64,000 nucleotides of DNA. It comes from Lingula anatina. Its lineage: Eukaryota > Brachiopoda > Lingulata > Lingulida > Lingulidae. The notes beneath the pieces are model-generated. The model saw only the letters and a program-made list of their open reading frames with translations. It searched no databases and was not told the origin of the DNA. Position numbers and translations under genes: made by a program. The stretch lies in contig NW_019775454.1 of the NCBI RefSeq assembly GCF_001039355.2, positions 62,001 through 126,000 of the forward strand, written 5' to 3'. Shown piece after piece: positions 1 through 11,386 of this stretch. Numbering within the stretch: position 1 is the first letter of the stretch; each line of letters opens with the position of its first letter.

Positions 1-160
1 TTTTTTCAATCCTAAATACATGCAGCGTCATCATATTACAAATCCAAGATTATATAATGAAACGTTCTACATATATTATATACTTTCTTGTAAAGAAACA
101 TTTCTTTAAACACAAAACAAAACATCTTTCCAAATACATAATATCTACTTAATCATTCAG

Positions 161-762
161 ATACGGGTACCATACTGTCGGGGAATAACGCTGTGCTTTC
201 GGAACAGAAAGGTTTTAGAAATGAACAGCAGCAGCAGAGGCAGCAACAGCAGGATTCTCAACTGACACAGTCAATACCAATTTCTCTTCTACCCAGAAGA
301 ACATCAACAAAGGATCTGGGTAACATTGCTGCATCCAGTCCCATGCATTTGGCATTACCAACACTCAGTTTTGAACCCAGCATGGCTGCTACAACAACTT
401 CAGCCACACGGGATCTGCATTTGACAAGTCACAGTTTACGTCTGCAACTGTTGCACCAGCGGTATAAGCTACAATGCCAACAACAACAACAACAACAACA
501 ACAGACCAACTCATTCACCAACTTCCCTACCACGTCTTTTACACAACCGCTACTGGACGATCAGATACCAGTGGCTGCAAGTGACATGCCATGCAACGTA
601 ACTGACCAAAATCCGGAATTGTGGGACTTTGATTTCATGGATCACATTCTCAGCGAAGACGACCTTCAAGCTTTGGAGTGCTATATCGAACATGATCCTG
701 CATTCGATGGTGAGCATAACTGTCCTCCTAATAATATCTCGAATGGACAGGAGCAACTCTAG
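161..762 (+). CDS. Last coding exon of a glutamine-rich protein gene (5' part outside window)
   Basis: An AG acceptor ends at 160, and the open frame runs from phase 1 for 201 codons to a TAG at 760-762. The encoded tail has interrupted and pure Gln runs (one run of 9-10 Q near the middle), a Leu/Gln-rich helix, and an acidic-hydrophobic end (FDFMDHILSEDDLQAL). It aligns along its whole length with the last exon of the minus-strand gene at 12235-21330: shared blocks include GFRN, DSQLTQ, SSPMHL, LPTLSFEPSMAA and QTNSF. The acceptor phase is the same and the exon length nearly so (602 versus 593-605 nt), so the two genes are paralogues. The molecular role is unknown. Gln-rich plus acidic-hydrophobic composition resembles transcriptional activation domains; that is inference. 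Upstream exons lie left of the window. An ATG-based start within this exon is unnecessary because the frame continues through the acceptor. Confidence 0.8.
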
Positions 763-1209
763 TGACCTCCAGACTGAGAGACCAATTTGTAGGTGACAAG
801 TATTATATTTACAGGGAATATATCTGTAAAAAGCAGAGATCTTTCCAACTTTAACTGTAACACACCATACACACAATGGCATGACTTACTGCACACCCAA
901 GTTTATCGAAGAAATATTTGAAATATAGTTAATCTGCGGATTAACTGGTTGTGGACAAGACCTTTTTTATCCAAGAGCTTTTAATCATTATACATGAGCT
1001 AATGAAACCTTATGTTAGACAAACAATCTTCAGAGATACAATGAGATACCTTTCAAGTTCAATAAACCTGATAATCCTTATATCCTCAGATTTCTGAGTG
1101 CCTGAAATTTCAGGATTCTAAACACAAAAACTGGAGCCACTGCTAACAGTTCGTCTTAAGATACAACAACTGTGCAGGCAATTAGGAGTGATTACGCTCT
1201 TTTTCATTT
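763..1209 (+). other. 3' UTR of the left glutamine-rich gene and convergent intergenic space
   Basis: No coding potential is visible. An AATAAA polyadenylation signal on the plus strand lies at 1061-1066, about 300 bases after the stop codon. The opposing NF-YA transcript probably ends near 1210, so the two 3' ends are less than about 200 bases apart. Confidence 0.5.
1061..1066 (+). terminator. Polyadenylation signal AATAAA
   Basis: This is a canonical AATAAA hexamer about 300 bases downstream of the TAG at 760-762, on the same strand as the left glutamine-rich gene. Confidence 0.45.
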
Positions 1210-2484
1210 TTTTTATTGAAACAATGGTGTAGTTACAATAACATGATTAATATTTTTCACATTACAGTCCAGTATACTGTCAACTTTATGTTACGTGTAC
1301 TGAATAGCACTATAGCTGTTCACCACATTGTATTACCTTATATCGTACAAAGTACAATATTACCAGAAGTTGTCATTACATAAAAAGTGCACACACCTCA
1401 ACAAAATAGAAAATGAACAAAAAGCAGTGAAGGCAGAAAAAGTAAACTGAGAAAACATACTCTTAAAAATCCATTTTTTCCATATTGCTTATGGTAGTAA
1501 ACTGTGCACATACTTTTATTTACAATTATTTTTATTATGTGTAAAATTTTATTATAACAGATATTTACCTCAGATTACCTGCACTTCTACTAACTGGTAA
1601 TCCCATCAATACCTCACAATTAGATAGGTTCAAGTTTCAACTCATTTAAACCATATCCAGGTTCATATATCTGTCCATGAGCTGAGAAAATGCTAGAGGG
1701 AAGAACAGACATGTACGAAAGTTATAATTCAGCATCCATGGCATTCATGTGGACACTTTTTGAAGAGGAAGACTTCTGATGGACTGGGGAAAGGATTGGA
1801 CAGTTCCAATTTCATTTCAACTCCAAATGAACTACATTATTTACAACATCTTGCTGTGTTACAAAACAGGTGGTGGTTTAATTTCATCTTGTATAAAAGG
1901 TTTTATCCATACATGATTTCTGTGAAATTTTTTTTAATAAATTAGTAAATAACCAACAGCAACTGAAATTTATATAACACATTTGGAAAGTTTTGGAAGA
2001 AGACCAGACAAAAGAAACCCAGCAAAAAAATGCCAGAGCTGGGACACAAACAGATTTCAAGTTGCCATACCTGTCAAGTTATTTTAATTTCACTCCAAAT
2101 ATACGGTATACAGACACACTGTAAAAAATCCCAAAAAGTGTCGATGCCATGGCAACTTTTTTATACAAGTGCGTAAAAATACAATACCTGGACCCATGCA
2201 TATACATTTTTCCCAAATTATTGAAGACAATTCACTTAGGCTAAAGTGAATAAATAATCTTGTAACTTTTCTAAAATAATTAAACTGTATGCAATAGTGA
2301 ACAACAAATAAAGCCTATAAGTTACCTGCTAGACAGTTCACACAGTAATTGCAGGTATATTATTTTCAGGAGTCCTGATCCATTTTAATTGTTAAAACAT
2401 GAAATAACCCACTGAACTGATCCTTGCAAGTGTACATATTTCTTTATACAGCTGAAAACATTGTTAAAGCACCTTATTGCCCTC
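1210..2484 (-). other. 3' UTR of the NF-YA gene
   Basis: The sequence is AT-rich and noncoding, following the NF-YA stop on the minus strand. Candidate AATAAA signals on the minus strand include one at 1212-1217. The short plus-strand ORF at 1760-1945 has no recognisable content and is treated as chance. Confidence 0.4.
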
Positions 2485-5100
2485 CTAGTTGATGCTATTT
2501 GTTATCAAATTCCTTAAATATGAACTTGCACTTGAAGTTTGCAGGTCTGAACTGTGAGATCCAGTACTTTTCTCTTCCTTAATCCTTGCGCCTTGCTTAT
2601 CTTGCCCTGGTTTCTTTTTGGTGAATATTCCTCCAGCTCCTCTTTTCCTGTTCAAGGCATGCTTATGTCTGGACTCATACAGGTATTTCTGAGAAAAAAA
2701 AATTAAATCAACTTTTCAAGATTTTATTATGAAATTCAGCTAACTTAGTGCAAGCCTTTCCGATAAAGTCATAAACTCATCTTTTTCAAAAATAACTTTT
2801 CCATCAATTTAATTAATTAAATTAATATCTATAAATTGTATATCAATTCTTTTATTTAGATAAAGTGCTTACTCATACTTAAAATAAACATCAAGTACTT
2901 GTAAAAAATAAAATGTTAAATTTCATATATATACCAGGGGTACAGTGACTGTACATGAAAAGTAAATATGCTTTTTAAATTTAAATGTCTACTATAACTA
3001 AAAAGCTGTAGGCCATACATCCATATTATGAGACCACATTTGTCTTATGTTTTCCATAACGCTTCAAAATCCACAAAATGCCAACAAAGTGTAACACTAT
3101 GTTTTAATCAACATGAAAACTTCATGATTTCTTATTCTATAGATAATTATAATAAGATTTTATAAAATGTAACAGACATAAGAAAGTAACAAACTCAGCT
3201 TACAGGTCTTTCTTTGGGTATTTTACCAAGAGCTTCTAGTTTGGCCCTTGCCTCTCTCCTCTTAAGAATCCTGTGGTACTGTTTTGCATTCACATACAGT
3301 GGTTCTTCCCCATCTGCAGACTCCTGAAACAAACAAAAATATAATATATTCTTTAATTCCATGTAATAACCATAACCGTATTATAAAATAAACGCCAAGA
3401 TTGAACTGAAATATGAGAGAGAGAGAGAGAATGAGAGAGAGAGAGAGAGAGAGAGTGTTCCCCTTATTACATACATTCACAAATACCCACACTTTTGGAG
3501 TTTCAACCTAATCCCTGCAATTTCTATAAAACTGACTCCAGATTCGTCTTAGCACTGTGCATAATATAAAACTTAAAAACATACCATCTTAAATTACAAT
3601 CACAGATTTTAAAACTTACCAAAGGCATTGGGGCGGTCACTCCAGGTGTTTGTCCAAGACCAGTGAACTGACCAGGAGCTAAGTTCATGATTTGCAAACC
3701 TGCAATATTCATAATTAGCTTGAGAGGTAGGAATTAAAATAAGATATCCATGATAATTTGTTACAGTAGTGTATTGGTTACATCACTTCTTGAAGTACAC
3801 TGAAACCATATCATATCAAAGATAATTTTTCAAAAGTTTAAGATAGATAAAATGGTGTCACCTTTTTCTTTTATAATGAAAGTATAGAGGTATTAAACAA
3901 CTTCGATTTGAAAAAGAACCCCTAACACAGCAGTCTTACTAAAAAAGACATTTTACATTTTAACAATTTGTAGCCCTAACCCACAGTTGATATCAGTGAC
4001 AGGCTGATGCAACCAGTGAGAAAAAAATCAAGAGATTTGTCCAATTATTAGCTTTACCTCCAGGTAACTGCAGGGAACCTGTGCCGCCTTCACTGTTCAT
4101 CACCAGGTATGCCACCTGTCCATTTTGTGCCACCGTCACCCCCGGTCCAGAGGGAGCATGAAGACCTTTTGTATCAGGAAGGTTTTCTTTCTCCAAACGT
4201 ACTGTATTTATCTCATCCACCTGCTTTTCCACAGTTACATGGCCGTCTGTGTCTTTAGAGACTGTCTCTGTGTTGTATAATAACGACCTGGCGGACACAT
4301 TGCCAAGACTGGTGGGATCAAACACATGCTGCACTGCAGGCGATGACAGGTCACCTGAGGTTGGTACATTCAAGTACAAGACATTACTCCCATCTGGGTT
4401 AGCAGAGAACTGGGATACGACTACCTGGTCACCTTCTCCACCTGAACTTATCACCTGGCAGAGAGTGGATTCCCTCTGAAATACACAGGAAGACAGTTCA
4501 TTTCAATGCAGCAAATTTAGTTTTAAACTCACTGAGGGCACAACATTTAGAACAAGTTGATTAGCTGACTAACAGAACTGCAGATCAAATATGGCTGACC
4601 CACCTGAAAGCTTGACCTTTTCCAAGGCTATTAATCCCCTAAAAGACATTGAAAAGATTCCCCGCGGAAAGCAGTCAGGGGTAAACTTTTTAGTGGGATG
4701 GCCATATTTGATCTGCAGATCTGTTAGTCCGAGGATCAACTTCTGTTGTGAAGGCAGTCTAAATCTAAACCATACTATCTACATTGTTAAAATGATCACA
4801 ACTCATGCCTCTATGAATTTTACTTGAAAATAAAAGTACTTGTAACAAATATATACAGTGCCACATCTGCGATCTGAAAACTGGGAAACAGTGGGGCCCC
4901 TGTTTAGAAATATGGAGGACAGAAACTTTCATCAACACTGTTTTCGATGCATGAATGGCACAATGGCACAGCAACACTGTACATACAATTTTGTTGCTTA
5001 TGCATCTCTCCTTCTGATTAACTTTTCAAAGAAAGACTTCTTTTACCTGTGTAGATTCAACACAAGATGTTTCCACTGGCTGTAACTCTGCCAGCGACAT
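2485..5100 (-). CDS. NFYA: Nuclear transcription factor Y subunit alpha (CCAAT-binding NF-YA)
   Basis: The coding exons on the minus strand are 5100-5047, 4475-4058, 3699-3620, 3323-3204 and 2688-2485; all have GT-AG borders and compatible phases, giving 291 residues. NF-YA joins the NF-YB/NF-YC histone-fold dimer and reads the CCAAT box. Residues about 190-223 are the A1 helix that binds NF-YB/C (EEPLYVNAKQYHRILKRR). Residues 225-246 are the A2 DNA-binding segment (YLYESRHKHALNRKRGAGG then IF). An intron splits the A1-A2 linker after residue 224. The N-terminal part is Gln/Ser/Thr/Val-rich but lacks long Q runs, and the protein is shorter than the roughly 347-residue human form. The ATG at 5100-5098 is the first in-frame Met, but its exon begins with an acceptor at 5121, so a 5' exon exists, probably near 6076-6130 with a GTGAGC donor. 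The start of the protein is therefore the least certain part. Two positions in the A2 signature are unusual (see findings). Confidence 0.92.
3417..3455. repeat. (GA)n microsatellite
   Basis: This is an interrupted GA dinucleotide tract in the NF-YA intron upstream of the A1 exon. Confidence 0.9.
4566..4730. mobile_element. MITE-like inverted-repeat element in an NF-YA intron
   Basis: Left arm 4566-4602 and right arm 4699-4728 are inverted copies of about 30 bases. The shared core is CTGCAGATCAAATATGGC, followed outward by GTTAG/CTAAC. The element is about 165 bases long, noncoding and inside the intron between the first two NF-YA coding exons. I could not define target-site duplications with confidence, so the superfamily is open. 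Confidence 0.65.
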
Positions 5101-6075
5101 AACTGATGGCTTCAAACAGATCTGAAAGCAAAGCCAAGATATCTTTACTTTTCAAAATATTATATTTTGTTATTTGTCTGTAAATAAACATGCAAGAATA
5201 AAAATAATATTAATCAAGCCCGATAATTTATACAATATGTTTTCAAGATTTTTTATTATGGAAATGTCACATCAAATCCATCTTCTGTACACTGAGGCTC
5301 ATGTACTTGGTGCATATGCATATATCTAACAGAGCACCTTCCAAGGTTCTCTCAACAGCATAAAGAAAAACCTCAGAATGGTGGGCCACAGAGAACCAAA
5401 TGAATATGGAACATCTACTGTACAATCTAAACAAGCCTTTATTTGAACTAACTTGGGCACTGCTTAGCTTTACAGGCAGGGCATGGATCAGAACATTTTT
5501 CCATCTGTGCATACGAAATACAGATCTATCACTCTTCAATGTAAAATTTGCACAGTAAAAATCAAAAATGGGATTCAATTGTTAAATATTACCATTACAA
5601 CAACAGTGCCTTCAGGAGTCAACCAAAATAAGTTTTACGTGTGCTGCCATGAATATCTGCCAGGATCTCGGCCAGTTTAATATGTGTTAACAGTGTGAAT
5701 CTGCACTTCCTCATTTTTGCCATATTTCAGGTTATTCGTTTAGAAAATTCATAACAATGTCACAACTGACCACACCTAACTTTTTAATTTTTAAAAAGTT
5801 TAAAGCCTTTGAAGAGAGGAACAAAAAACGTTTGTTCTCAGGATATGTGTAAAAGTTAATAATGAAAACTACTGGTACATTTGTACTGTATTATCGTTCT
5901 TATCATGAGAACACCATAACAATTCATCACTTTGTTACCGAATTGTAATTATGTCATTGTTAGTCATTAAATCAAAATATACAATTACCTGAATGTTTTC
6001 CCTTTACACATGCAGGAAGATATACAGTGACATACACTAACAACTGTATAAAGTGAGTTAATTGTACTTGCTCAC

Positions 6076-6370
6076 AGATTACATTTGGCGCCGTTCTTCA
6101 TCTCCGTGTGTACAACGTCAGCATTTTATGTGTAGAGAGTCTAATATAGATAATGTTTTCAATAAAAAATGATAAATTCCAAAGAAAGTTTCAACAGTTT
6201 TATATTTTTAACAATGCTATCTATTCATCATCTTTCATGTGTCTCAGAAAATATATAAACCACAAGTTCGGCAAGTGTCGAGGAGTATCTTCGGGCAGCG
6301 TCACGGATACGAAATAGCCGCCATATTTGAGCAGAAACCGGTTATATCGAGACAATCGTAGAATATCACC
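6076..6370. promoter_or_regulatory. Candidate bidirectional promoter between NF-YA and SNRPG
   Basis: The two genes are divergent, with start codons at 5100 (-) and 6371 (+). A good minus-strand splice donor (GTGAGC at 6075-6070) after a GC-richer patch suggests an NF-YA 5' UTR exon ending at 6076. The patch has an E2F-like TTTGGCGCC at 6084-6092. Close to the SNRPG start there is GCCGCCATATTTG, resembling a YY1 site, and a second similar motif (AACATGGCTGCGCC) follows in intron 1 near 6500. No TATA box is evident. The transcription start sites themselves are inferred. Confidence 0.4.
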
Positions 6371-8260
6371 ATGAGTAAAGCGCATCCTCCCGAGCTGAAG
6401 AAGTAAGTACAAAGTAAATGCTAAATGTATACTATGGGGTGCTTTTCATACGAGGATATGAGGTAGAAACAGAATAATTAAGGAATGTTTCTGGTAGCAA
6501 ACATGGCTGCGCCCATAAGCGAAATGCTGAATACCATACCAAACAAAGAAATGTATTTGTCTTCGGTTTTTAAGTGATCGATCTCTCTCTCTTTCTCTCA
6601 GTCTCTCTCTATCTCTATCTCTCTCTCTATCTCACACACCAACGCGCACGTACACACACACACACACCAAGGTTCAGTAACAGTGGATTAATGCCAATAA
6701 ATAGCCATTTCGTTATATCAAGTTTAGGACAGAAAGCATTTACATTTATTGTATTCTATCGCTTTCACGTCGGTCACCTGAATCAAATGCTCTCGAAAGG
6801 CTAGTCTATCTTTATGTAAAAATTCTCAGACTATTGCATTCTTGAAAAAAATTATTTAAATTTCCCTATTATATGTACCCTGTGTTATATCATGCTGTAC
6901 GTCAGATTGCAAGATAAAAGTGCAAAGTATAAACAGATTGAAGGTTCAAGTACTAGTAAAAACAGCCATCAAACGAACCTCCATCATCAAAGGCTACCCT
7001 GAATGTCAAAAGTACATAATTGACAAAAAAATTTTAACAGAAAAGGAATTGGGAATTATGAGGAAAATACAGCATTTATAAAATTTATTTTCATTTTGTA
7101 CATTATAAGTTTTAGAATGTCCTTCTCATTATTTTGTATGTGCTCAAAAGACATTTTTTTTATATCATCAATAACCTAACACCAGTCTGTGATTATGTCT
7201 TTAAATCAAGACCTGCCCCTAACTGAGATGGAGATGTGTTGACGTTTGCATATACATGAATTCTTATTTGTGACCAAAAGATGAAAAAAATTATAACAGA
7301 AACTTGCATTTTAAAATGTCTTGAATGAAAGGAAATGGGAATGCTAATATTTTATTTTTATGATTTTTTCAGATACTTGGACAAGAGACTGTCATGTAAG
7401 TGATCTTTGTTTATTATAAATAATTTTTGAAGTAGTTAGAGGTATAATGAGTATGTATAAAATACTAGTAAAACAGGAGACAAGCCAGGAAATAATTTCA
7501 AGTTTGTTCCTTCCTTACCTTTCTTTCTGCTTTGTGTTTGTAGATTCTGGTTGCTAGAAGGACCAGAAGGTTCAAAAGTATTTTGGCACAAACAGTTATG
7601 TCAAATGTTCTTTTACTTGCTCAGGCATGCTATTTTATTTGGAAGGATCATTTTCCCTCTAATTTCCTTAAATTTTCATTTGTCTTATATGTTTTCATCT
7701 TTGTTGATTATGTTATTTCACCATTGACATGGGTTGGTATTTCAATTTCAGTGAAATTGAATGGCAACAGGACGGTTACAGGCATACTCAGGGGCTTTGA
7801 TCCATTTATGAATCTTGTCATAGATGAAAGCATTGAAGAGACCAAGGGTGGAGAGAAAAACAACATTGGCATGGTGGTAAGGACAGGGAACCCAGCCCTT
7901 ATTATTTCAATTTTTTATTTGTCTGTGGACTTAAATATAGTAGATTTTCTTGTAGTCAAGCATTTATACAGTAATATTTCAGGCTGTTTGTTAATAGTAA
8001 GCTTTGATAAATATTTTGAATGCTATGTCTGTTGATGTCACCATCCAACTTGTCATTTGTTCTGTTTTTTTATTTATTGCTTAATATATGTGGCATCTGT
8101 GATATTTGTTTTTCTTACCTATGAATGACTAAGGTAAACTGTTCTGTTGAACTTTGTATTCAGTGAACTTAAACACTTAAGTGTTTTTTACCTTTCAATA
8201 TCTTTTTAGGTTATCCGAGGCAACAGCATAGTACTACTGGAATCACTAGACAGAATATGA
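6371..8260 (+). CDS. SNRPG: Small nuclear ribonucleoprotein G (Sm protein G)
   Basis: Four exons, 6371-6402, 7373-7395, 7752-7876 and 8210-8260, join in frame to a 76-residue protein, the same length as human SNRPG. It starts [11 protein letters not shown] and continues with [27 protein letters not shown] and [15 protein letters not shown] before TGA. SmG is one of seven Sm proteins forming the ring on U1, U2, U4 and U5 snRNA for pre-mRNA splicing. The Sm1 motif (the [13 protein letters not shown] region) and the Sm2 motif (IRGNSI) are both intact. All introns are GT-AG. The two 5' exons are very short (32 and 23 nt), so a plain ORF scan only picks up the exon-3 region as part of an intron-retaining frame. 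The gene is divergent from NF-YA and convergent with the glutamine-rich gene. Exons 3 and 4 are repeated in the downstream duplicated segment. Confidence 0.97.
6574..6670. repeat. (CT)n then (CA)n microsatellite in SNRPG intron 1
   Basis: An interrupted CT/TATC tract runs from about 6583 to 6633 and is followed by a CA tract at about 6650-6668. The plus-strand ORF across it is low complexity and not a gene. Confidence 0.85.
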
Positions 8261-9026
8261 TACCAAAGAAAACTTTATGAACTAAACCATCTGTAAATAT
8301 CATCATGAAGACAAACATATGCACAGAAAAAAGACAGGAAGAAAAATATGAATTGAACTATGCCGAGTAGAGATGTGTCAACTCCTGTGTTCAAGTTCCT
8401 CATATCATTTCCAACGTTAACTGTACTATCTGGAGAGTTATTGTGCATGTGAAAGTGATCATCACTGAGGACTAAAAAGATGAAGTTATCATGAAAAAAA
8501 CTGTATAAAGCACTTTTTTGTTTCTCAGTAGATTTTTTTAATAGATGCAGCTTTTAAGTAAAAGAGCAATAGTGAAGGTTGTCGGAAGTTTTCAATTTTC
8601 ATCATTTGAAAAGAGTTGATTGAGATGACCTGGCAAAAATGAGTTTTGTCTAAGGTCTGCTGAAAAAATTTAGTAGAAGATAAATGTATTTTTTACTTGA
8701 AAAAATATCTAATGAAAACTCAGTTCTTCTGTTGTTTTACTTGTCAGTGAATATAATTTAATGCTTCTATTTTTGAGCAAGCAAGGTCTTCATTCGTCTC
8801 GAAAAAGCTTGTTACATTTGTCGTCAAAAACGTGACATTTGTAAGATTCGAAGCACATACCAGTTCAATATTGGGACGCGTTTGGCCAGATTCTTTAAAC
8901 GTTTATCCTATAAGGATCTTTAAATTCGTCGTATCAAAAACTTTTTTTAATGTAAAAATATTGCACACTCCAAATATATACTGTTTTGCAGGTTGGTATG
9001 TGCTGTTCTCTTTGACAATTGGGCAA
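8261..9026. other. Convergent 3' UTR space between SNRPG and the glutamine-rich gene (copy A)
   Basis: No coding potential is apparent. The plus-strand ORF at 8832-9137 crosses the minus-strand stop codon and is a shadow. The region is repeated at 11387-12234 in copy B with local indels. Confidence 0.5.
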
Positions 9027-10012
9027 TTATTTTGCGTTATTCAATCCTCCGTCCTGGCGGTACATATTGCTAGTAGAAGAACTGTAGCCTCCACCAAACT
9101 CGGCTGCATGCTGCACACAGTCCAACTCGCTTATTAGGGGGGCTAAGTCGTTGCCGAAAACGTGGTCCATGAAACCAAAGCCAGATAAGTCCTGAATTTG
9201 GTCAGTTGCGTTAGATGGCATATCACATGTTGCCATTGGCACCTGATCGTCCAATAGAGCTTGTGTAAAAGACATGGAAGGAAAGTTGGCGAATGAGTTG
9301 GTCTGTTGTTGTTGTTGGCATTGTATTTGATTCAACAGTTGCTGTTGCAGTAGTTGAAGACGTAAAATTTCATTTGCCAGACGCAGATCTTGTGTGGCTG
9401 AACTTATTGAAGCAGCCATGCTGGGTTCAAAACTGAGTGTTGGTAATGTCAATTGCATGGGACTGGATGCACCAGTGCTTGCCAGGCCGGTTGATGATGT
9501 TCTTCTGGGTTGACAAGAAAGCGGCAATGGCTGTGTCAGTTGAGAATCCTGTTGTTGCTGTTGTTGAGCATTTCTGAAGCCCGCCTGTGATGGTGGCACA
9601 GTGTTGTTCTCCAACAGCTGAGGACCTGGATCTAGATGATTAAGTAGATATTATGTATTTTGAAAGAGATTTTGCACGGTGTATGTCTATTTTCCAGGCA
9701 ATATTTTAAATGTTTCATTACCTAGCAAAGAAATTCATAAAGTGGGTAATGTTAAAGTTACAATAATAGTTTCTTCAAACAAAAGCTAAAATTCAGAGTT
9801 CTTACCACTCCAATATTTCAGTGGAGAATCCTGTTGATGCTCCCTGTGTGTCTGTTGTTGTTGCTGTTGTTTTTGTTGCTGCTGCTGTTGTTGATGATGT
9901 TGCTGTTGTTGTTGCTGCTGCTGTTTTTGTTGTTGCTGCTGTTGTTGTTGTTGTTCACTTCTGAATCGTTTCTGTGAAGGAAGGTCGTTATCGCCATCCC
10001 TCTGCCTAGCAC
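9027..10012 (-). pseudogene. Copy-A exons 5 and 6 of the glutamine-rich gene (duplicated or allelic copy)
   Basis: The minus-strand exons 10012-9806 (207 nt) and 9631-9027 (605 nt) have intact acceptors and donors, the same phases as copy B, and end with TAA. Exon 5 encodes a basic start (DLPSQKRFRSE) and a long Gln-rich tract; exon 6 encodes the Leu/Gln helix and the acidic-hydrophobic tail. Relative to copy B there are several amino-acid changes (Q/H, L/P, N/S, S/C, R/C) and four extra residues (APLI). There is no copy of exons 1-4 linked to it in the same unit. If the duplication is real, this is a headless fragment or an alternative 3' end for the gene; if it is an assembly artefact, this is the other allele. 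It is labelled pseudogene only for lack of a better type; the frames are not broken. Confidence 0.6.
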
Positions 10013-10146
10013 CTGTAGACATATGAAATTAAAATTTCGTTAGCTACATTAGACTATGGCGATTTTATTTTTTAAACAAAGTGACGTCTCTTTGAAAGAC
10101 ATGAAATGTTTTGAATTTGTGTAGTCTTGCGTATGTAGTCCTTTGG

Positions 10147-10399
10147 GAGGGGGTCCGCAGATGCTAAGCCGACCCTCTCCCCCCCCCCTACCCCCCCCCC
10201 CCACTCCCCCCTCTTGGCGTCGGGTTCGGGACCCGCTGAAGAGCCCCAAAAATCTTTGGTATTTTAGAGGGCGAACGGTGCCATTTGGTACGTTTTAGAT
10301 TTATGATTCAGCTAGTCAAAATTTTAATTACAAGAGGGGACCAGAAACCGAAGGGGGGGGGGGTTCAGGACCCCCGACCCCCCTCTAAATCCGCCACTG
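10147..10399. mobile_element. 5'-deleted copy of a CAGKGGCGGATYYAG MITE (copy A)
   Basis: This corresponds to the intact element at 13355-13628 but lacks the left terminal repeat and its flank, owing to a deletion of about 55 bases. The right end (AAATCCGCCACTG) is intact and followed by TATAT. Confidence 0.7.
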
Positions 10400-10534
10400 T
10401 ATATCGTAGCCACGCGGGTACAATGTGCTGAAAACAACCACACGATTTAATCAGGTTTGATGCAAAATAAAGCTGCGTTTGTCGCCCCATTCGAAACACT
10501 TTCATTATGCCTTTTATGATATAAGAAATGTGCC

Positions 10535-10538
10535 ANGC
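10535..10538. other. Assembly gap or ambiguous base (single N at 10536)
   Basis: The only N in the window sits exactly where copy A of the direct duplication ends and copy B begins. A one-base N at a repeat junction is more typical of scaffold joining than of biological sequence. Confidence 0.9.
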
Positions 10539-10886
10539 TCTTTGTTTATTATAAATAATTTTTGAAGTAGTTAGCGGTATAATGAGTATGTATAAAATAC
10601 TAGTAAAACAGGAGACAAGCCAGGAAATAATTTCAAGTTTGTTCCTTCCTTACCTTTCTTTCTGCTTTGTGTCTGTAGATTCTGGTTGCTAGAAGGACCA
10701 GAAGGTTCAAAAGTATTTTGGCTCAAACAGTTATGTCAAATGTTCTTTTACTTGCTCAGGCATGCTATTTTATTTGGAAGGATCATTTTCCCTCTAATTT
10801 CCTTAAATTTTTATTTGTCTTATATGTTTTCATCTTTGTTGATTATGTTATTTCACCATTGACACGGGTTGATATTTCAATTTCAG

Positions 10887-11386
10887 TGAAATTGAATGGC
10901 AACAGGACGGTTACAGGCATACTCCGGGGCTTTGATCCATTTATGAATCTTGTCATAGATGAAAGCATTGAAGAGACCAAAGGTGGAGAGAAAAACAACA
11001 TTGGCATGGTGGTAAGCACAGGGAACCCAGCCCTTATTATTTCAATTTTTTATTTGTCTGTGGACTTAAATATAGTAGATTTTCTTGTAGTCAAGCATTT
11101 ATACAGTAATATTTCAGGCTGTTTGTTAATAGTAAGCTTTGAAATATATTTTGAATGCTATGTCTGTTGATGTCACCATCCAACTTGTCATTTGTTCTGT
11201 TTTTTATTTATTGCTTAATATATGTGCCATCTTCGATATTTGTTTTTTTTACCTATGAATGACTAAGGTAAACTGTTCTGTTGAACTTTGTATTCGGTGA
11301 ACTTAAGTGTTTTTTACCTTTCAATATCTTTTTAGGTTATCCGAGGCAACAGCATAGTACTACTGGAATCACTAGACAGAATATGA
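10887..11386 (+). pseudogene. SNRPG: Second copy of SNRPG exons 3 and 4 without exons 1-2
   Basis: Exon 3' (10887-11011) and exon 4' (11336-11386) match SNRPG exons 3 and 4. I see only synonymous changes in exon 3 (for example CTC AGG to CTC CGG and AAG to AAA) and none in exon 4. Splice sites and TGA are intact. With no first half this copy cannot make SmG unless it is spliced from upstream. Absence of any coding decay suggests an allele rather than an old pseudogene. Confidence 0.85.

Larger units (their letters stand above)
7404..10534. repeat. Copy A of a 3.1-3.2 kb direct duplication
   Basis: This segment starts in SNRPG intron 2 and ends within the intron upstream of glutamine-rich exon 5. 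It matches 10539-13763 in order and orientation, with scattered substitutions and small indels. It contains SNRPG exons 3-4, the convergent intergenic region and the last two exons of the glutamine-rich gene. It stops one base before the N at 10536. Indels relative to copy B include loss of about 55 bases covering the left end of a MITE near 10147 and a 12-base in-frame insertion in the last glutamine-rich exon. Confidence 0.93.

Noticed and set aside
550-882. 110-codon minus-strand ORF
   Set aside because: It is antisense to the left glutamine-rich exon and has no splice context or recognisable content.
3262-3492. Ser/Leu-rich minus-strand ORF
   Set aside because: It is a translated GA microsatellite overlapping the NF-YA A1 exon in the wrong frame.
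7583-8035. 150-codon plus-strand ORF containing the Sm domain core
   Set aside because: It is SNRPG exon 3 read through both flanking introns. The residues before VKLNG and after GMVV are intronic, and the spliced gene explains the match.
10718-11170. A second 150-codon ORF of the same kind
   Set aside because: It is the same intron read-through in copy B of the duplication.
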